64,000 nucleotides of DNA from Nemertoderma westbladi (lineage: Eukaryota; Xenacoelomorpha; Nemertodermatida; Nemertodermatidae): positions 1 through 64,000 of the forward strand of contig JAUCBJ010008048.1 in assembly GCA_032718475.1 (NCBI GenBank), given 5' to 3'. The first letter of the stretch is position 1. Each line of letters begins with the position of its first letter. This document shows, one piece after another, positions 52,051 through 63,354 of this stretch. Position numbers and translations under genes: made by a program. The notes beneath the pieces were generated by a model. That model worked only from the letters and a program-made list of their open reading frames with translations, did no database searches and was not told the origin of the DNA.

Positions 52051-55000
52051 ATATGTATGTGGGGGTGTATGGCAGTATGGTGTATGTGTATGTGGGGGTG
52101 TATGGCAGTATGGTGTATGTGTATGTGGGGGTGTATGGCAGTATGGTGTATGTGTATGTGGGGGTGTATGGCAGTATGGTGTATGTGTATGTGGGGGTGT
52201 ATGGCAGTATGGTGGTGTATGTGTACGTGGGGGTGTATGGCAGTATGGTGTATGTGTATGTGGGGGTGTATGGCAGTATGGTGTATGTGTATGTGGGGGT
52301 GTATGGCAGTATGGTGTATGTGTATGTGGGGGTGTATGGCAGTATGGTGTATGTGTATGTGGTGGTGTATGGCAGTATGGTGTATGTGTATGTGGGGGTG
52401 TATGGCAGTATGGTGTATGTGTATGTGGGGGTGTATGGCAGTATGGTGGTGTATGTGTATGTGTGGGTGTATGGCAGTATGGTGTATGTGTATGTGGGGG
52501 TGTATGGCAGTATGGTGTATGTGTATGTGGGGGTGTATGGCAGTATGGTGTTGGTGTATGTGTATGTGGGGGTGTATGGCAGTATGGTGTATGTGTATGT
52601 GGGGGTGTATGGCAGTATGGTGTATGTGTATGTGGGGGTGTATGGCAGTATGGTGTATGTCTATGTGGGGGTGTATGGCAGTATGGTGTATGTGTATGTG
52701 GGGGTGTATGGCAGTATGGTGTATGTGTATGTGGGGGTGTATGGCAGTATGGTGTATGTGTATGTGGGGGTGTATGGCAGTATGGTGTATGTGTATGTGT
52801 ATGTGGGGGTGTATGGCAGTATGGTGTATGTGTATGTGGGGTTGTATGGCAGTATGGTGTATGTGTATGTGGGGGTGTATGGCAGTATGGTGAATGTGTA
52901 TGTGGGGGTGTATGGCAGTATGGTGTATGTGTATGTGTATGTGGGGGTGTATGGCAGTATGGTGTATGTGTATGTGGGGGTGTATGGCAGTATGGTGTAT
53001 GTGTATGTGGTGGTGTATGGCAGTATGGTGTATGTGTATGTGGGGGTGTATGGCAGTATGGTGTATGTGTATGTGGGGGTGTATGGCAGTATGGTGTGTG
53101 TATGTGGGGGTGTATGGCAGTATGGTGTATGTGTATGTGGGGGTGTATGGCAGTATGGTGTATGTGTATGTGTATGTGGGGGTGTATGGCAGTATGGTGT
53201 ATGTGTATGTGGGGGTGTATGGCAGTATGGTGTATGTGTATGTGGGGGTGTATGGCAGTATGGTGTATGTGTATGTGGGGGTGTATGGCAGTATGGTGTA
53301 TGTGTATGTGGGGGTGTATGGCAGTATGGTGTATGTCTATGTGGGGGTGTATGGCAGTATGGTGTATGTGTAGGTGGGGGTGTATGGCAGTATGGTGTAT
53401 GTGTATGTGGGGGTGTATGGCAGTATGGTGTATGTCTATGTGGGGGTGTATGGCAGTATGGTGTATGTGTATGTGGGGGTGTATGGCAGTATGGTGTATG
53501 TGTATGTGGGGGTGTATGGCAGTATGGTGTGTGTGTATGTGGGGGTGTAGGCAGTATGGTGTATGTGTATGTGGGGGTGTATGGCAGTATGGTGTATGTG
53601 TATGTGGGGGTGTATGGTGTAGGTGTATGTGGGGGTGTATGGCAGTATGGTGTGTGTGTATGTGGGGGTGTATGGCAGTATGGTGTATGTGTATGTGGGG
53701 GTGTATGTGGGGGTGTATGTGAGGGTGTATGGCAGTATGGTGTATGTGTATGTGGGGGTGTATGGCAGTATGGTGTATGTGTATGTGGGGGTGTATGGCA
53801 GTATGGTGTATGTGTATGTGGGGGTGTATGGCAGTATGATGTATGTGTATGTGGGGGTGTATGGCAGTATGGTGTATGTGTATGTGGGGGTGTATGGCAG
53901 TATGATGTATGTGTATGTGGGGGTGTATGGCAGTATGGTGTATGTCTATGTGGGGGTGTATGGCAGTATGATGTATGTGTATGTGGGGGTGTATGGCAGT
54001 ATGGTGTATGTCTATGTGGGGGTGTATGGCAGTATGGTGTATGTGTATGTGGGGGTGTATGGCAGTATGGTGTATGTGTATGTGGGGGTGTATGGCAGTA
54101 TGGTGTATGTCTATGTGGGGGTGTATGGCAGTATGGTGTATGTGTATGTGGGGGTGTATGGCAGTATGGTGTATGTGTATGTGGGGGTGTATGGCAGTAT
54201 GGTGTATGTCTATGTGGGGGTGTATGGCAGTATGGTGTATGTGTATGTGGGGGTGTATGGCAGTATGGTGTATGTGTATGTGGGGGTGTATGGCAGTATG
54301 GTGTATGTGTATGTGGGGGTGTATGGCAGTATGGTGTATGTGTAGGTGGGGGTGTATGGCAGTATGGTGTATGTGTAGGTGGGGGTGTATGGCAGTATGG
54401 TGTATGTGTATGTGGGGGTGTATGGCAGTATGGTGTATGTCTATGTGGGGGTGTATGGCAGTATGGTGTATGTCTATGTGGGGGTGTATGGCAGTATGGT
54501 GTATGTGTATGTGGGGGTGTATGGCAGTATGGTGTATGTGTATGTGGGGGTGTATGGCAGTATGGTGTATGTCTATGTGGGGGTGTATGGCAGTATGGTG
54601 TATGTGTATGTGGGGGTGTATGGCAGTATGGTGTATGTGTATGTGGGGGTGTATGGCAGTATGGTGTATGTCTATGTGGGGGTGTATGGCAGTATGGTGT
54701 ATGTGTATGTGGGGGTGTATGGCAGTATGGTGTATGTGTATGTGGGGGTGTATGGCAGTATGGTGTATGTGTATGTGGGGGTGTATGGCAGTATGGTGTA
54801 TGTGTAGGTGGGGGTGTATGGCAGTATGGTGTATGTGTATGTGGGGGTGTATGGCAGTATGGTGTATGTGTAGGTGGGGGTGTATGGCAGTATGGTGTAT
54901 GTGTATGTGGGGGTGTATGGCAGTATGGTGTATGTGTATGTGGGGGTGTATGGCAGTATGGTGTATGTCTATGTGGGGGTGTATGGCAGTATGGTGTATG

Positions 55001-56160
55001 TGTATGTGGGGGTGTATGGCAGTATGGTGTATGTGTATGTGGGGGTGTATGGCAGTATGGTGTATGTCTATGTGGGGGTGTATGGCAGTATGGTGTATGT
55101 GTATGTGGGGGTGTATGGCAGTATGGTGTATGTGTATGTGGGGGTGTATGGCAGTATGGTGTATGTGTATGTGGGGGTGTATGGCAGTATGGTGTATGTG
55201 TAGGTGGGGGTGTATGGCAGTATGGTGTATGTGTATGTGGGGGTGTATGGCAGTATGGTGTATGTGTAGGTGGGGGTGTATGGCAGTATGGTGTATGTGT
55301 ATGTGGGGGTGTATGGCAGTATGGTGTATGTGTATGTGGGGGTGTATGGCAGTATGGTGTATGTGTATGTGGGGGTGTATGGCAGTATGGTGTATGTGTA
55401 TGTGGGGGTGTATGGCAGTATGGTGTATGTGTATGTGGGGGTGTATGGCAGTATGGTGTATGTGTATGTGGGGGTGTATGGCAGTATGGTGTGTGTGTAT
55501 GTGGGGGTGTATGGCAGTATGGTGTATGTGTATGTGGGGGTGTATGGCAGTATGGTGTATGTCTATGTGGGGGTGTATGGCAGTATGGTGTATGTGTATG
55601 TGGGGGTGTATGGCAGTATGGTGTATGTGTATGTGGGGGTGTATGGCAGTATGGTGTATGTGTATGTGGGGGTGTATGGCAGTATGGTGTATGTGTAGGT
55701 GGGGGTGTATGGCAGTATGGTGTATGTGTATGTGGGGGTGTATGGCAGTATGGTGTATGTGTAGGTGGGGGTGTATGGCAGTATGGTGTATGTGTATGTG
55801 GGGGTGTATGGCAGTATGGTGTATGTGTATGTGGGGGTGTATGGCAGTATGGTGTATGTGTATGTGGGGGTGTATGACAGTATGGTGTATGTGTATGTGG
55901 GGGTGTATGGCAGTATGGTGTATGTGTAGGTGGGGGTGTATGGCAGTATGGTGTATGTGTATGTGGGGGTGTATGACAGTATGGTGTATGTGTATGTGGG
56001 GGTGTATGGCAGTATGGTGTATGTGTATGTGGGGGTGTATGGCAGTATGGTGTATGTCTATGTGGGGGTGTATGGCAGTATGGTGTATGTGTATGTGGGG
56101 GTGTATGGCAGTATGGTGTATGTCTATGTGGGGGTGTATGGCAGTATGGTGTATGTGTAT
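52051..56160. repeat. Large minisatellite, 33-bp unit, about 124 copies
   Basis: The unit is TGTATGTGTATGTGGGGGTG-TATGGCAGTATGG. Since 33 is divisible by 3 and the unit has few stops in either direction, very long frames appear on both strands; these are composition effects. Variants are GTCTATG, GTAGGTG, a GTGTATG duplication and GACAGTATGG. From about 54080 the variant order repeats in blocks, with GTAGGTG units at about 54342/54375, 54807/54873, 55200/55267 and 55695/55762. This indicates higher-order duplication of 12-15 units. Strand asymmetry (G on plus, C on minus) is extreme. Confidence 0.97.
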
Positions 56161-56165
56161 ATAAG

Positions 56166-57256
56166 GGAAGAAGCGATGCAAATTTCAATTAGTCGGTTGC
56201 CACATTATATCCATTTGTGTCTACTGTTGATGGTGACACAGAACCATTTGAAGTGTTATGGGGCGTCCTCCAGGGAGACACACTTGCACCATTCTTAATA
56301 ATTCTTAAATAATCTTAATACTGTAATTGTGGTTGACTATGTTCTACGCATGTCCTTAAATCATCATAATGATAATGGGGTGATGATAACTCTACCTACT
56401 GGCTCCAGAAGTCGAGGAAATCCTGCCAAGTATCTAACTGATCTAGACTTTGCTGATGACTTAAGAGTACTCTCAGAATCACTAGAGGGAGCCCAACGGC
56501 TCCTCAGCTCATTAGAACATGCTGACTTCGTGTGTTGGTCTTTTTGTTAACTCCAGAAAGACCAAAATTTTGACAGTTAACTTTGAAAGTTCTCAGCAAG
56601 TCTCTGATCGGATGAGCATAAGCTGGTATGCTTGAGCATGTGGACGACTTCTGTTACCTGGGATCATGGATCCGGAAGTCAGGTGAGGACCTTCGAATAC
56701 GTAAGGGAAAGGCATGGGCAGCCTTGAATAGGCTTTCCAGGATTTGGAAGTCATCGAGAATTAATCGGAAACTTAAGGTCCGATTATTTAGAGCAGCAGT
56801 TGTTCCAGTACTCCTCTATGGGAGTCCATGCTGGGCTCTAACTGCTGAGGACTCCAAATCTCTGGATGGCACATTCACAAGAATGCTACGCCGGGTTTAT
56901 TGTGTCAAGTACAAAGCACACATCTCAACCAGGCACTATATAACATTGGAGGTGTCTCATTGGTTCCCCCAAGCTTGACACTAGAACAAAATCGCCTCCG
57001 CTTTGCAGGACATTGCTTTCGCCGTGAGGACCAGCCAGTGCATAATCTTGTACTTTTTGGCAGCCTCATGGAGTGAATAAGCATGATGGACAGCCCATGA
57101 TTTTCTTGAGACGCATCTTAAAGGACACTGGCCTTGAAGATGCGGATGATCTAGCAAATGTCATGGGTGATAGGGAGTTGTGGCGGCGCAATTTTGTCGA
57201 CAAGCCGGCACAGCATTCTTAAAAATGTAGCTGCCATGCAGCATGCCGATACTACA
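56166..57256 (+). pseudogene. Decayed LINE C (same subfamily as LINE B)
   Basis: Plus-strand fragments in shifting frames are VLQGDTLAPF (56260 on), DLDFADDLRVLSESLEGAQR (about 56441-56500, the catalytic FADD box), KTKILTVNF and DDFCYLGSWIRKSG (56628-56978). A C-terminal part then runs to AQHS near 57220. Frameshifts near 56310, 56545, 56620 and 56940 break it. The 3' end, GCATGCCGATACTAC, matches LINE B's end. It starts right where the 33-bp minisatellite stops. Confidence 0.75.
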
Positions 57257-57533
57257 GTTCAGCTCACCAACAGAGTGCCATTGGATCCGATCTGAACCGA
57301 TCGGATCCAACAGCTTCAAACACTTTCCAACAAACTCCAACAGTCCGACAACTTCCAACAGATTCAGACAGCTTCAAACAATTTCAGATAGATTCAAACA
57401 GAATCAGACAACTTCCAACAACCTGTCAATCACTCCACCCACCCTAACCACACTGAACTCACAACTTCCTGTACGCTAGGATACTATAAGAGTCAAAGCG
57501 TCTGAATGTATTACATGAATTCCATGGCAGACT
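57257..57533. repeat. Degenerate CTTCCAACA-type repeat stretch
   Basis: Loose repetition of (A/T)CTTCCAACA, GATTCAGACA and CTTCAAACA from 57300 to 57425, with a period of about 10-11 bp. No gene. Confidence 0.45.
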
Positions 57534-57541
57534 GGGCTAGC

Positions 57542-60103
57542 CAGGCCTGGATTAAGGGGGGGGCTGTGTGGGCTGCAGCCCACGGCCCAAGCGACTGAAC
57601 CGGCCCTTTCAAATTGAGCTTTCCATTGTAATTGTTCTGTGCCTATAAGAGTCCCATGAAATATTAATCAATTCATAAGTCAAATTATCCAAAATCATGT
57701 TTGTACTATAATTCCTGAGTAAATTTCCCCCAGCCCATAACCAAATATTTCCATACCCCACTGTTTCCACAATAGGAATTATGCCTCCCAGGCCACACTA
57801 TACTGCCAAAGCAGGATAGGGCTATCAACCTGGACATATTAATTGGAAGCCAGCAGTCCCATTACCTACAGGCTATTTACTCCACCTAACTAATGCTTTA
57901 GGGCAAGCTTGTAGCACAGGTGATGTGAGCACATGACCAATCGTGAAACACATACCACACCTTTACTATAATAAACAGAACAGACAGACAGGAGGCTCTA
58001 AGCAAATGGCAGGGAAGACCTCCTGGTACATTGACACCAGGCTAGTGGCTTACCAAAACACGCTGTGATTGGTGTATTTGTTGAGATATTGGATTTCTTC
58101 TATGAGTCATGAATCACTGACTCTGGACTGGATCTAATAAATTGCAGGTAATGTGTTACGTGATATTTATTGGTTGGCTATACCTCTACACGAAGTACTT
58201 ACTTCTTATCCTGTTGTAAAGTTATATATATTTAAGCTTCAGCTTATGACACAGTGGTAAATAAAATAATAGTGTTAGTTTTTGTTACATTATATTAACG
58301 CTACCGTGACTTATCAGCGTTAATTATTATTATTGACACACTTAAATTAACAAATATAATAATATCGTTAAAATTATTATTATTAAAATAAATTATCGTT
58401 TATTGTTTTGGTTAGAAAAGCTCAAGCTCGCCACTGTAATCTGCTCCATTCCGCTAATTATTAAATCTAATTGATATGATATGATATGATATGGTCTGTT
58501 AGATCAGCAATCAGTAGATAACACCATCACTGTAACCTGCTCCATTCCCTTAAATTACGAAAGGGAAATCTAGTTTCGTTATTTGTTTATTGTTTTGGTT
58601 ATTGATTGTGAGATAGTTTTACTTAGCTGTACTTATATTGGTTATTGATAAAACTATGGTGATTTAAATTATTAGACAATTATAGAATTATCTCTACAAT
58701 AATCAGATAATGGGAACATTTGTAAAGAACGTTTCGAAGAAGGGTATTGGTGGTGCAGAAAAGATGCGAGCAAAAAAAGCTAAAGAGAAAAGAGAGAGTG
58801 TTTTGTTATCATCTGTGCCCAAGCTACGAACATATTTTACACCTATATCAGACCAAATAGACAAAACTTCGGATGAAACAGTAGAGCCTACCATTCCCCC
58901 AGTTGAATTACCTGATGCAGTCAGTGATGCTCCAATGCAATGCATCTCTGGCACAGGTGACTGTTTTAATGTAAACTTATCTGTAGCTGAAGAAATTGTT
59001 GATCCACTGTCAAATGTATCTGACGGCCAGGCCATTGCAAATCAATTTCATGGCTATGCTGGTGATGTTGAGCCATCTACTACTAATCTGTGTATAACTC
59101 CAGATGTTGGGACATGGAATGAGGTAGTTATTGTTCCTGGCATGATAGAATTTTGGGTTGGTGAAGGGAGCACACAATGCCAAAATATTGCTGGTGGTGA
59201 CTTTTCTGCATCGAGCTATATTCACGCCAATGAGAAGTTTACCCGCTCTTGCACATTGTCATTGTTTGAACGCAAAATGGAAGGACAACGACCAACAACA
59301 CGCGAATGGCTTTGCTACTCACCTTCTCAAGGCAAGGTTTATTGCTTTCCTTGTAAATTATTGTCTTCGGATCGGACCAATCAATTTGTTAACCTAGGAT
59401 TCAACAATTGGAAACATGCAGCTGTGGTTGTTCGCAGGCATGAAAATTCCGAATGTCACCGAGATGCAATGATCGGTTTGGTGATTAGAAGAGACGCAAA
59501 AAGACGTGTGGATGCAGCACTGCTTAAGGAATTTGAAATACAGAATAATTATTGGCAACAGGTACTTACTCGAGCTGTAAGTGTAATAAGAAAACTCACT
59601 GAACGTGGGTTGCCATTGCGTGGCAGTTATGAGCATATAGGTTCAACTCAAAACGGTAATTTCTTAGGAATGATGGAGTTAGACATACAAGTCTAGGATT
59701 TTACCATAAGATGTAGAACGCCATCTTGAGTATTTTTGGTAAAAAAAATTGTTTTGAAAAATTATGGTATATATGTGTTGTTCTGGCTTTATGGTCACGA
59801 TATTATACAGTATATTAAAATTTTATTGTATGTTTTATGTATTGTAATTAGTATTTTATTAGTTAATAATTTACTGTAATATTAAACAATTCTGTGTCTT
59901 TCTTTCAGTTGTAGGTAATGGTGCTTTTTGCATTAATTTTTGAGTTTACTCCATTGCTGTAATTAGCACTCGGTTTCTTTATAGTAAATAATTAATAATA
60001 ATTATATGTAAAATATTTAGTTTTTCATGTTATTTTTTACCCGTTGGAAAACGGCCCTTTTTATTACTCAGCCCACAGCCCTGATAACCTTAATCCGGCC
60101 CTG
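57542..60103 (+). mobile_element. hAT transposon, internally deleted, 8-bp target duplication GGGCTAGC
   Basis: Terminal inverted ends are CAGGCCTGGATTAAGG and (reversed) CAGGGCCGGATTAAGG, with further matches (GGGCTGTG, GGGCCG). Exact 8-bp duplications GGGCTAGC lie at 57534-57541 and 60104-60111, diagnostic of hAT. The 2,562-bp element retains only the first third of a transposase. AT-rich DNA fills the rest, including a GATAT(GATAT)n stretch near 58472 and a diverged duplication around 58430/58525. Confidence 0.92.
58710..59696 (+). CDS. hAT transposase N-terminal part with TTF-type zinc finger (ZMYM1-like), truncated
   Basis: 328 residues from ATG at 58710. The N-terminal 160 residues are low in motifs. 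Residues about 170-260 match the TTF-type finger seen in hAT transposases and ZMYM1-like proteins: REWLCYSPSQGKVYCFPCKL, LGFNNWKHAAVVV and HENSECHRDAM. These are followed by QVLTRAVSVIRKLTERGLPL and GNFLGMMELD. The frame then stops, and the catalytic DDE core and C-terminal hAT dimerisation domain are absent. A full transposase would be more than twice this length. The product might still bind DNA and act as a repressor of transposition; that is speculation. Confidence 0.8.
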   Translation: MGTFVKNVSKKGIGGAEKMRAKKAKEKRESVLLSSVPKLRTYFTPISDQIDKTSDETVEPTIPPVELPDAVSDAPMQCISGTGDCFNVNLSVAEEIVDPLSNVSDGQAIANQFHGYAGDVEPSTTNLCITPDVGTWNEVVIVPGMIEFWVGEGSTQCQNIAGGDFSASSYIHANEKFTRSCTLSLFERKMEGQRPTTREWLCYSPSQGKVYCFPCKLLSSDRTNQFVNLGFNNWKHAAVVVRRHENSECHRDAMIGLVIRRDAKRRVDAALLKEFEIQNNYWQQVLTRAVSVIRKLTERGLPLRGSYEHIGSTQNGNFLGMMELDIQV

Positions 60104-60111
60104 GGGCTAGC

Positions 60112-61567
60112 GAATAGGGACTGGCGCCCTTGCCCCTTGAACATGCAAACTGTAGTACCTACTGTACCACCTACCTTTAACTGACCTGTGGGACCAGCCC
60201 ATTATTAGCGTTTAGCGAGGTCGGTATTTCTCTTTATCCTGCCGCTGTCTCTGTATAACACAATAGCATAAAGCTAGCCAATGGTCTACCCCCAGTGCGG
60301 GAAAGACAAGCTGGCTACCATTGATATGAATAGGGGATGGATAATATGGTGTGTTCGTGTTCCCATGCTAATGTCTGTCGTCTTCTCCGGGGTATTCTTT
60401 AAACAGAGCCATACTATAGAGCTTTACCGAAATACACTTCCAATGAGCCAAGCCTTCTAGCCCGGTTAACTCCAAAGACCAAAATGTGCCCATGTAGGAT
60501 TTCTTCGAAAAAGGCCCATTTTCTTTGAGTTACGAGTTACAGTAAAAAAATACTCATGATTAGATTTTGAGTTGCGCAGGAGAGGAGACAGTACCCTCCT
60601 CTACAGTTAATATCGTGTACACTTATTAGCTTTGTGCTTATTTCTAAATCTATGTGGTTTATTATGTATCTACAAGTTTGGATTTGCTCTGTTCTAGTTT
60701 TGTTTTTGTTTCGTCAATTACTATGTAATTGTGCGCTCTGCTTTATTTGGCTACATTGCCTATGTATGAATGAATACAATTTAGTTTTTAAGACATTATT
60801 TTAATTAGTATTTGGCGTGATTAGGTCTACCTTTTTCATCACAACAGTAGGGCAATGCCAATGGCGGATATACATTGATTACATTAAATTATGGTTGTCA
60901 CGTGAAATCATGCAAGGACACTAGCGTCCAGTTTAACCCCCCCCCCCCCCCCCCCCCCCCTCCCAATGCACATTCTCATCATATAGTCCCAATCCCAAGT
61001 ATGAATCACAATGACCCACATAGCCATCACGCCCCTGGAGCCACGGTAAATTGAATTAACTCCAGCGAAATTCAGTAATTAATTATATCAATATGCTATT
61101 CTAATCAAAACAATAAACTTTATTCAATAGAACATGTTACAGTTTTATTTTTTGGAGTAATCAGCAGATATTTGAGTCGATTTTCTCCTGGAGAGGGATG
61201 CATTTTGATTGCGTCCAAAGACTCCCCTATCTGGTGTTCAATGGGGTAAAATATAATAATGTTTTAGACTTTTCAGTTCACACTCATTACGCAAAGTATT
61301 TTCAGTATATTGTCATTGATAAACGATAGAACATGTACCACTTACCTTACGTACTACGTAGGCTGGCCTAAACCGGATATCTAATATTAGTAATTTGGAT
61401 ATATCACAACTGTTTAGAGGGTCCTCGGGCTCTATTTACAGGAATCAGGAACTGAAATACAATCTCCGCACACAATATTGCGTATAACTATTAAAATTAT
61501 TATTACATAGATTTAATTATTAAGTTATACATTATATATATGTACACTTGCATATGCACAATATCAG
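60112..61567. other. Noncoding interval with 24-base C run
   Basis: No gene seen. A run of 24 C residues lies at 60937-60960. From 61157 to 61245 the sequence resembles the array spacer at 47730. The rest is AT-rich. Confidence 0.6.
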
Positions 61568-62906
61568 TTAGCCCATTGTCGGCCCACCCTTGTTGGCGAA
61601 AATCATGGGCAGTACGTCTACAATGTGGGTAATGTACTTCTGACACTTTTTGACTGTCAGAGTTTTCCAGAAAGACTTTATTCCGTCTACAAACTGTTGT
61701 TTATTTTGGGGCTGCACCACGTTTCTCAGATGTTCTTTAATTTCGTGCCACACCAACTTTATTGGGTCGGGGGATTCTGGGGGCCACCAAGTACGCGAGT
61801 AATTTATTGAGTTATTGTCAATATATGATAATGTGGCTTTGCTGGTGTGGCACGTGGCTGAGTCCGCCTGTAATATATAATTATTTTCAGGATACCGGTC
61901 TTTCGCGAAAGGAGCAACAGTGGAGCCGAGAATATGGCAATACTTGGTCGAATCAATTCTAGTTTTACCAGGTAATATTGCCAATGGGGTCCGTCCCTGA
62001 TAACTTATACCACCGTAAATATGGACTTTTATGGGAAATTTGGCTTTGGAACGAAGACGCATGAATGAGTCGCCCTTTCGAATGTAAAATTTCTTCCGGC
62101 AGTTGTCCAATTGAACGCTGCACTCATCCGTGAAAATAGTTCTCTGCAGAATGGAGGAAGGATCCCCTGAAATTAATATCGGGCTATTAAGTAACTATAG
62201 GTAACTGGGACTATTTGTAATTAATATTATATTAGAAAATAATTATGCTAACTTAATTCAAATACCTTTATAAAGGGGCGTAAAACATTACTTGATACTT
62301 AAGTACGGTATATCTTAATATTAGAATTAATATTACAAATAATTATTACTTAAAAACTAATTATTATTACTAATATTATAATTATCTATTATTAATATTG
62401 GGAGTTTAGATACTAAGGGGATTATTAGGGGGTTGGGGAATACTGTAGTGAAAATAATATAACTTACGTTCTAAATGTGACGCAAAATGCAACCTCTTGA
62501 CTTTGTTGACGTCACGAACAATCTGGCAATATTTCGCATTGGCAAAGACCCACCCAAGTCGTCGGCGTATTCGTTTTATAGTTGCAATGGAAATTTTGTA
62601 GCGCAGCATGGTGTTGATTTTTCTTTGCATTCGTAATGCAGTTATTTCGCCATTCGAGAGTTCAATTTCTTTATCTATCAGTTTCAGTATAATCTTTGGC
62701 GTTTTTATCGACTTCCTCCGTCCCGCAGTCTCGAAGGTCCCGCGATTTTTCACACGTCGAATTAAACGTCTAACTCCACTGGCGCTAACGGTGTAATTTT
62801 CTTCTTCAGCAATTATCTGTGCTATTCTACCAGGTTTGTAGTTTCTGAAGTGAAGACGCCATATTCGTTGTCTTACGTATTGGGGATAATGAACACCATG
62901 AGGCAT
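61568..62906 (-). CDS. Tc1-like transposase, two exons, catalytic Glu apparently lost
   Basis: Predicted join on the minus strand: exon 1 62906-62468, intron 62467-62167 (301 bp, GTAAGT...TTTCAG), exon 2 62166-61568. The phases match (1 nt plus 2 nt), giving 345 residues, the usual Tc1 length. Exon 1 encodes paired helix-turn-helix regions (RIWRLHFRNYKPGRIAQII; later KISIATIKRIRRRLGWVFA). Exon 2 encodes IFTDECSVQ with the first catalytic Asp, LQADSATCHTS with the second, and WWPPESPDPIKLVWHEI. Family members read SPDLNPIE there, with the Glu 34 residues after the second Asp. Here two residues are missing and the position is Lys, so catalysis is doubtful. TIRs were not found. It could be a dead copy or a co-opted DNA-binding gene. 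Confidence 0.75.
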
Positions 62907-63354
62907 TATAATTAACGTCTATGCGACTGCATGCAAGCACCTATATTTATATATTGGTTTATCAACACTTATTGTTAAGTTTAAAAAGACGTACAGTACA
63001 TGGGGTGGGAAATATATTGGATAGAATAAACTCTAAATAGACTGCCGATATGATGTTAACACTAATTTGACCACTGAAACAAAGTTGTTGAAATGATGTG
63101 GCCTATGTTAGGCATTTTGCAACCAATCCTGCAGCTTCTATGACTTTGAACGACCAATCACTGCTTAGGAAGAGAAGAGGCAGTGAGAGCGGTGTGCACC
63201 TTTAGTACGCTTACTGTAATCTACTTAAGGATGGATACAGGCAGGGCTAATTTCATCATGTTATATTTTCCTGTTTGCTTGAAACCACTTTTGCGATTAT
63301 TTTTTTATACATTTTACTTTTACTAGTGTTTTTATTCTAAATTCAGTATTCAGT
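62907..63354. other. Intergenic region between Tc1-like gene and next gene
   Basis: Divergent promoters would lie here. No clear TATA or terminal inverted repeat was identified. TACAGTACATGGGGTGGGAA near 62993 superficially resembles a Tc1 terminus (TACAGT), but no partner was found. Confidence 0.3.

Noticed and set aside
52039-56188. Frames of more than 1,000 codons on both strands (His/Thr/Pro-rich or Val/Tyr/Gly-rich)
   Set aside because: They follow from a 33-bp tandem unit with a period divisible by three and no stop. They appear in several frames at once and have no start context or domain.
62993-63012. Possible Tc1 terminus TACAGTACATGGGGTGGGAA
   Set aside because: No inverted partner was found downstream of 61568 on visual search, so it is not called as a TIR.
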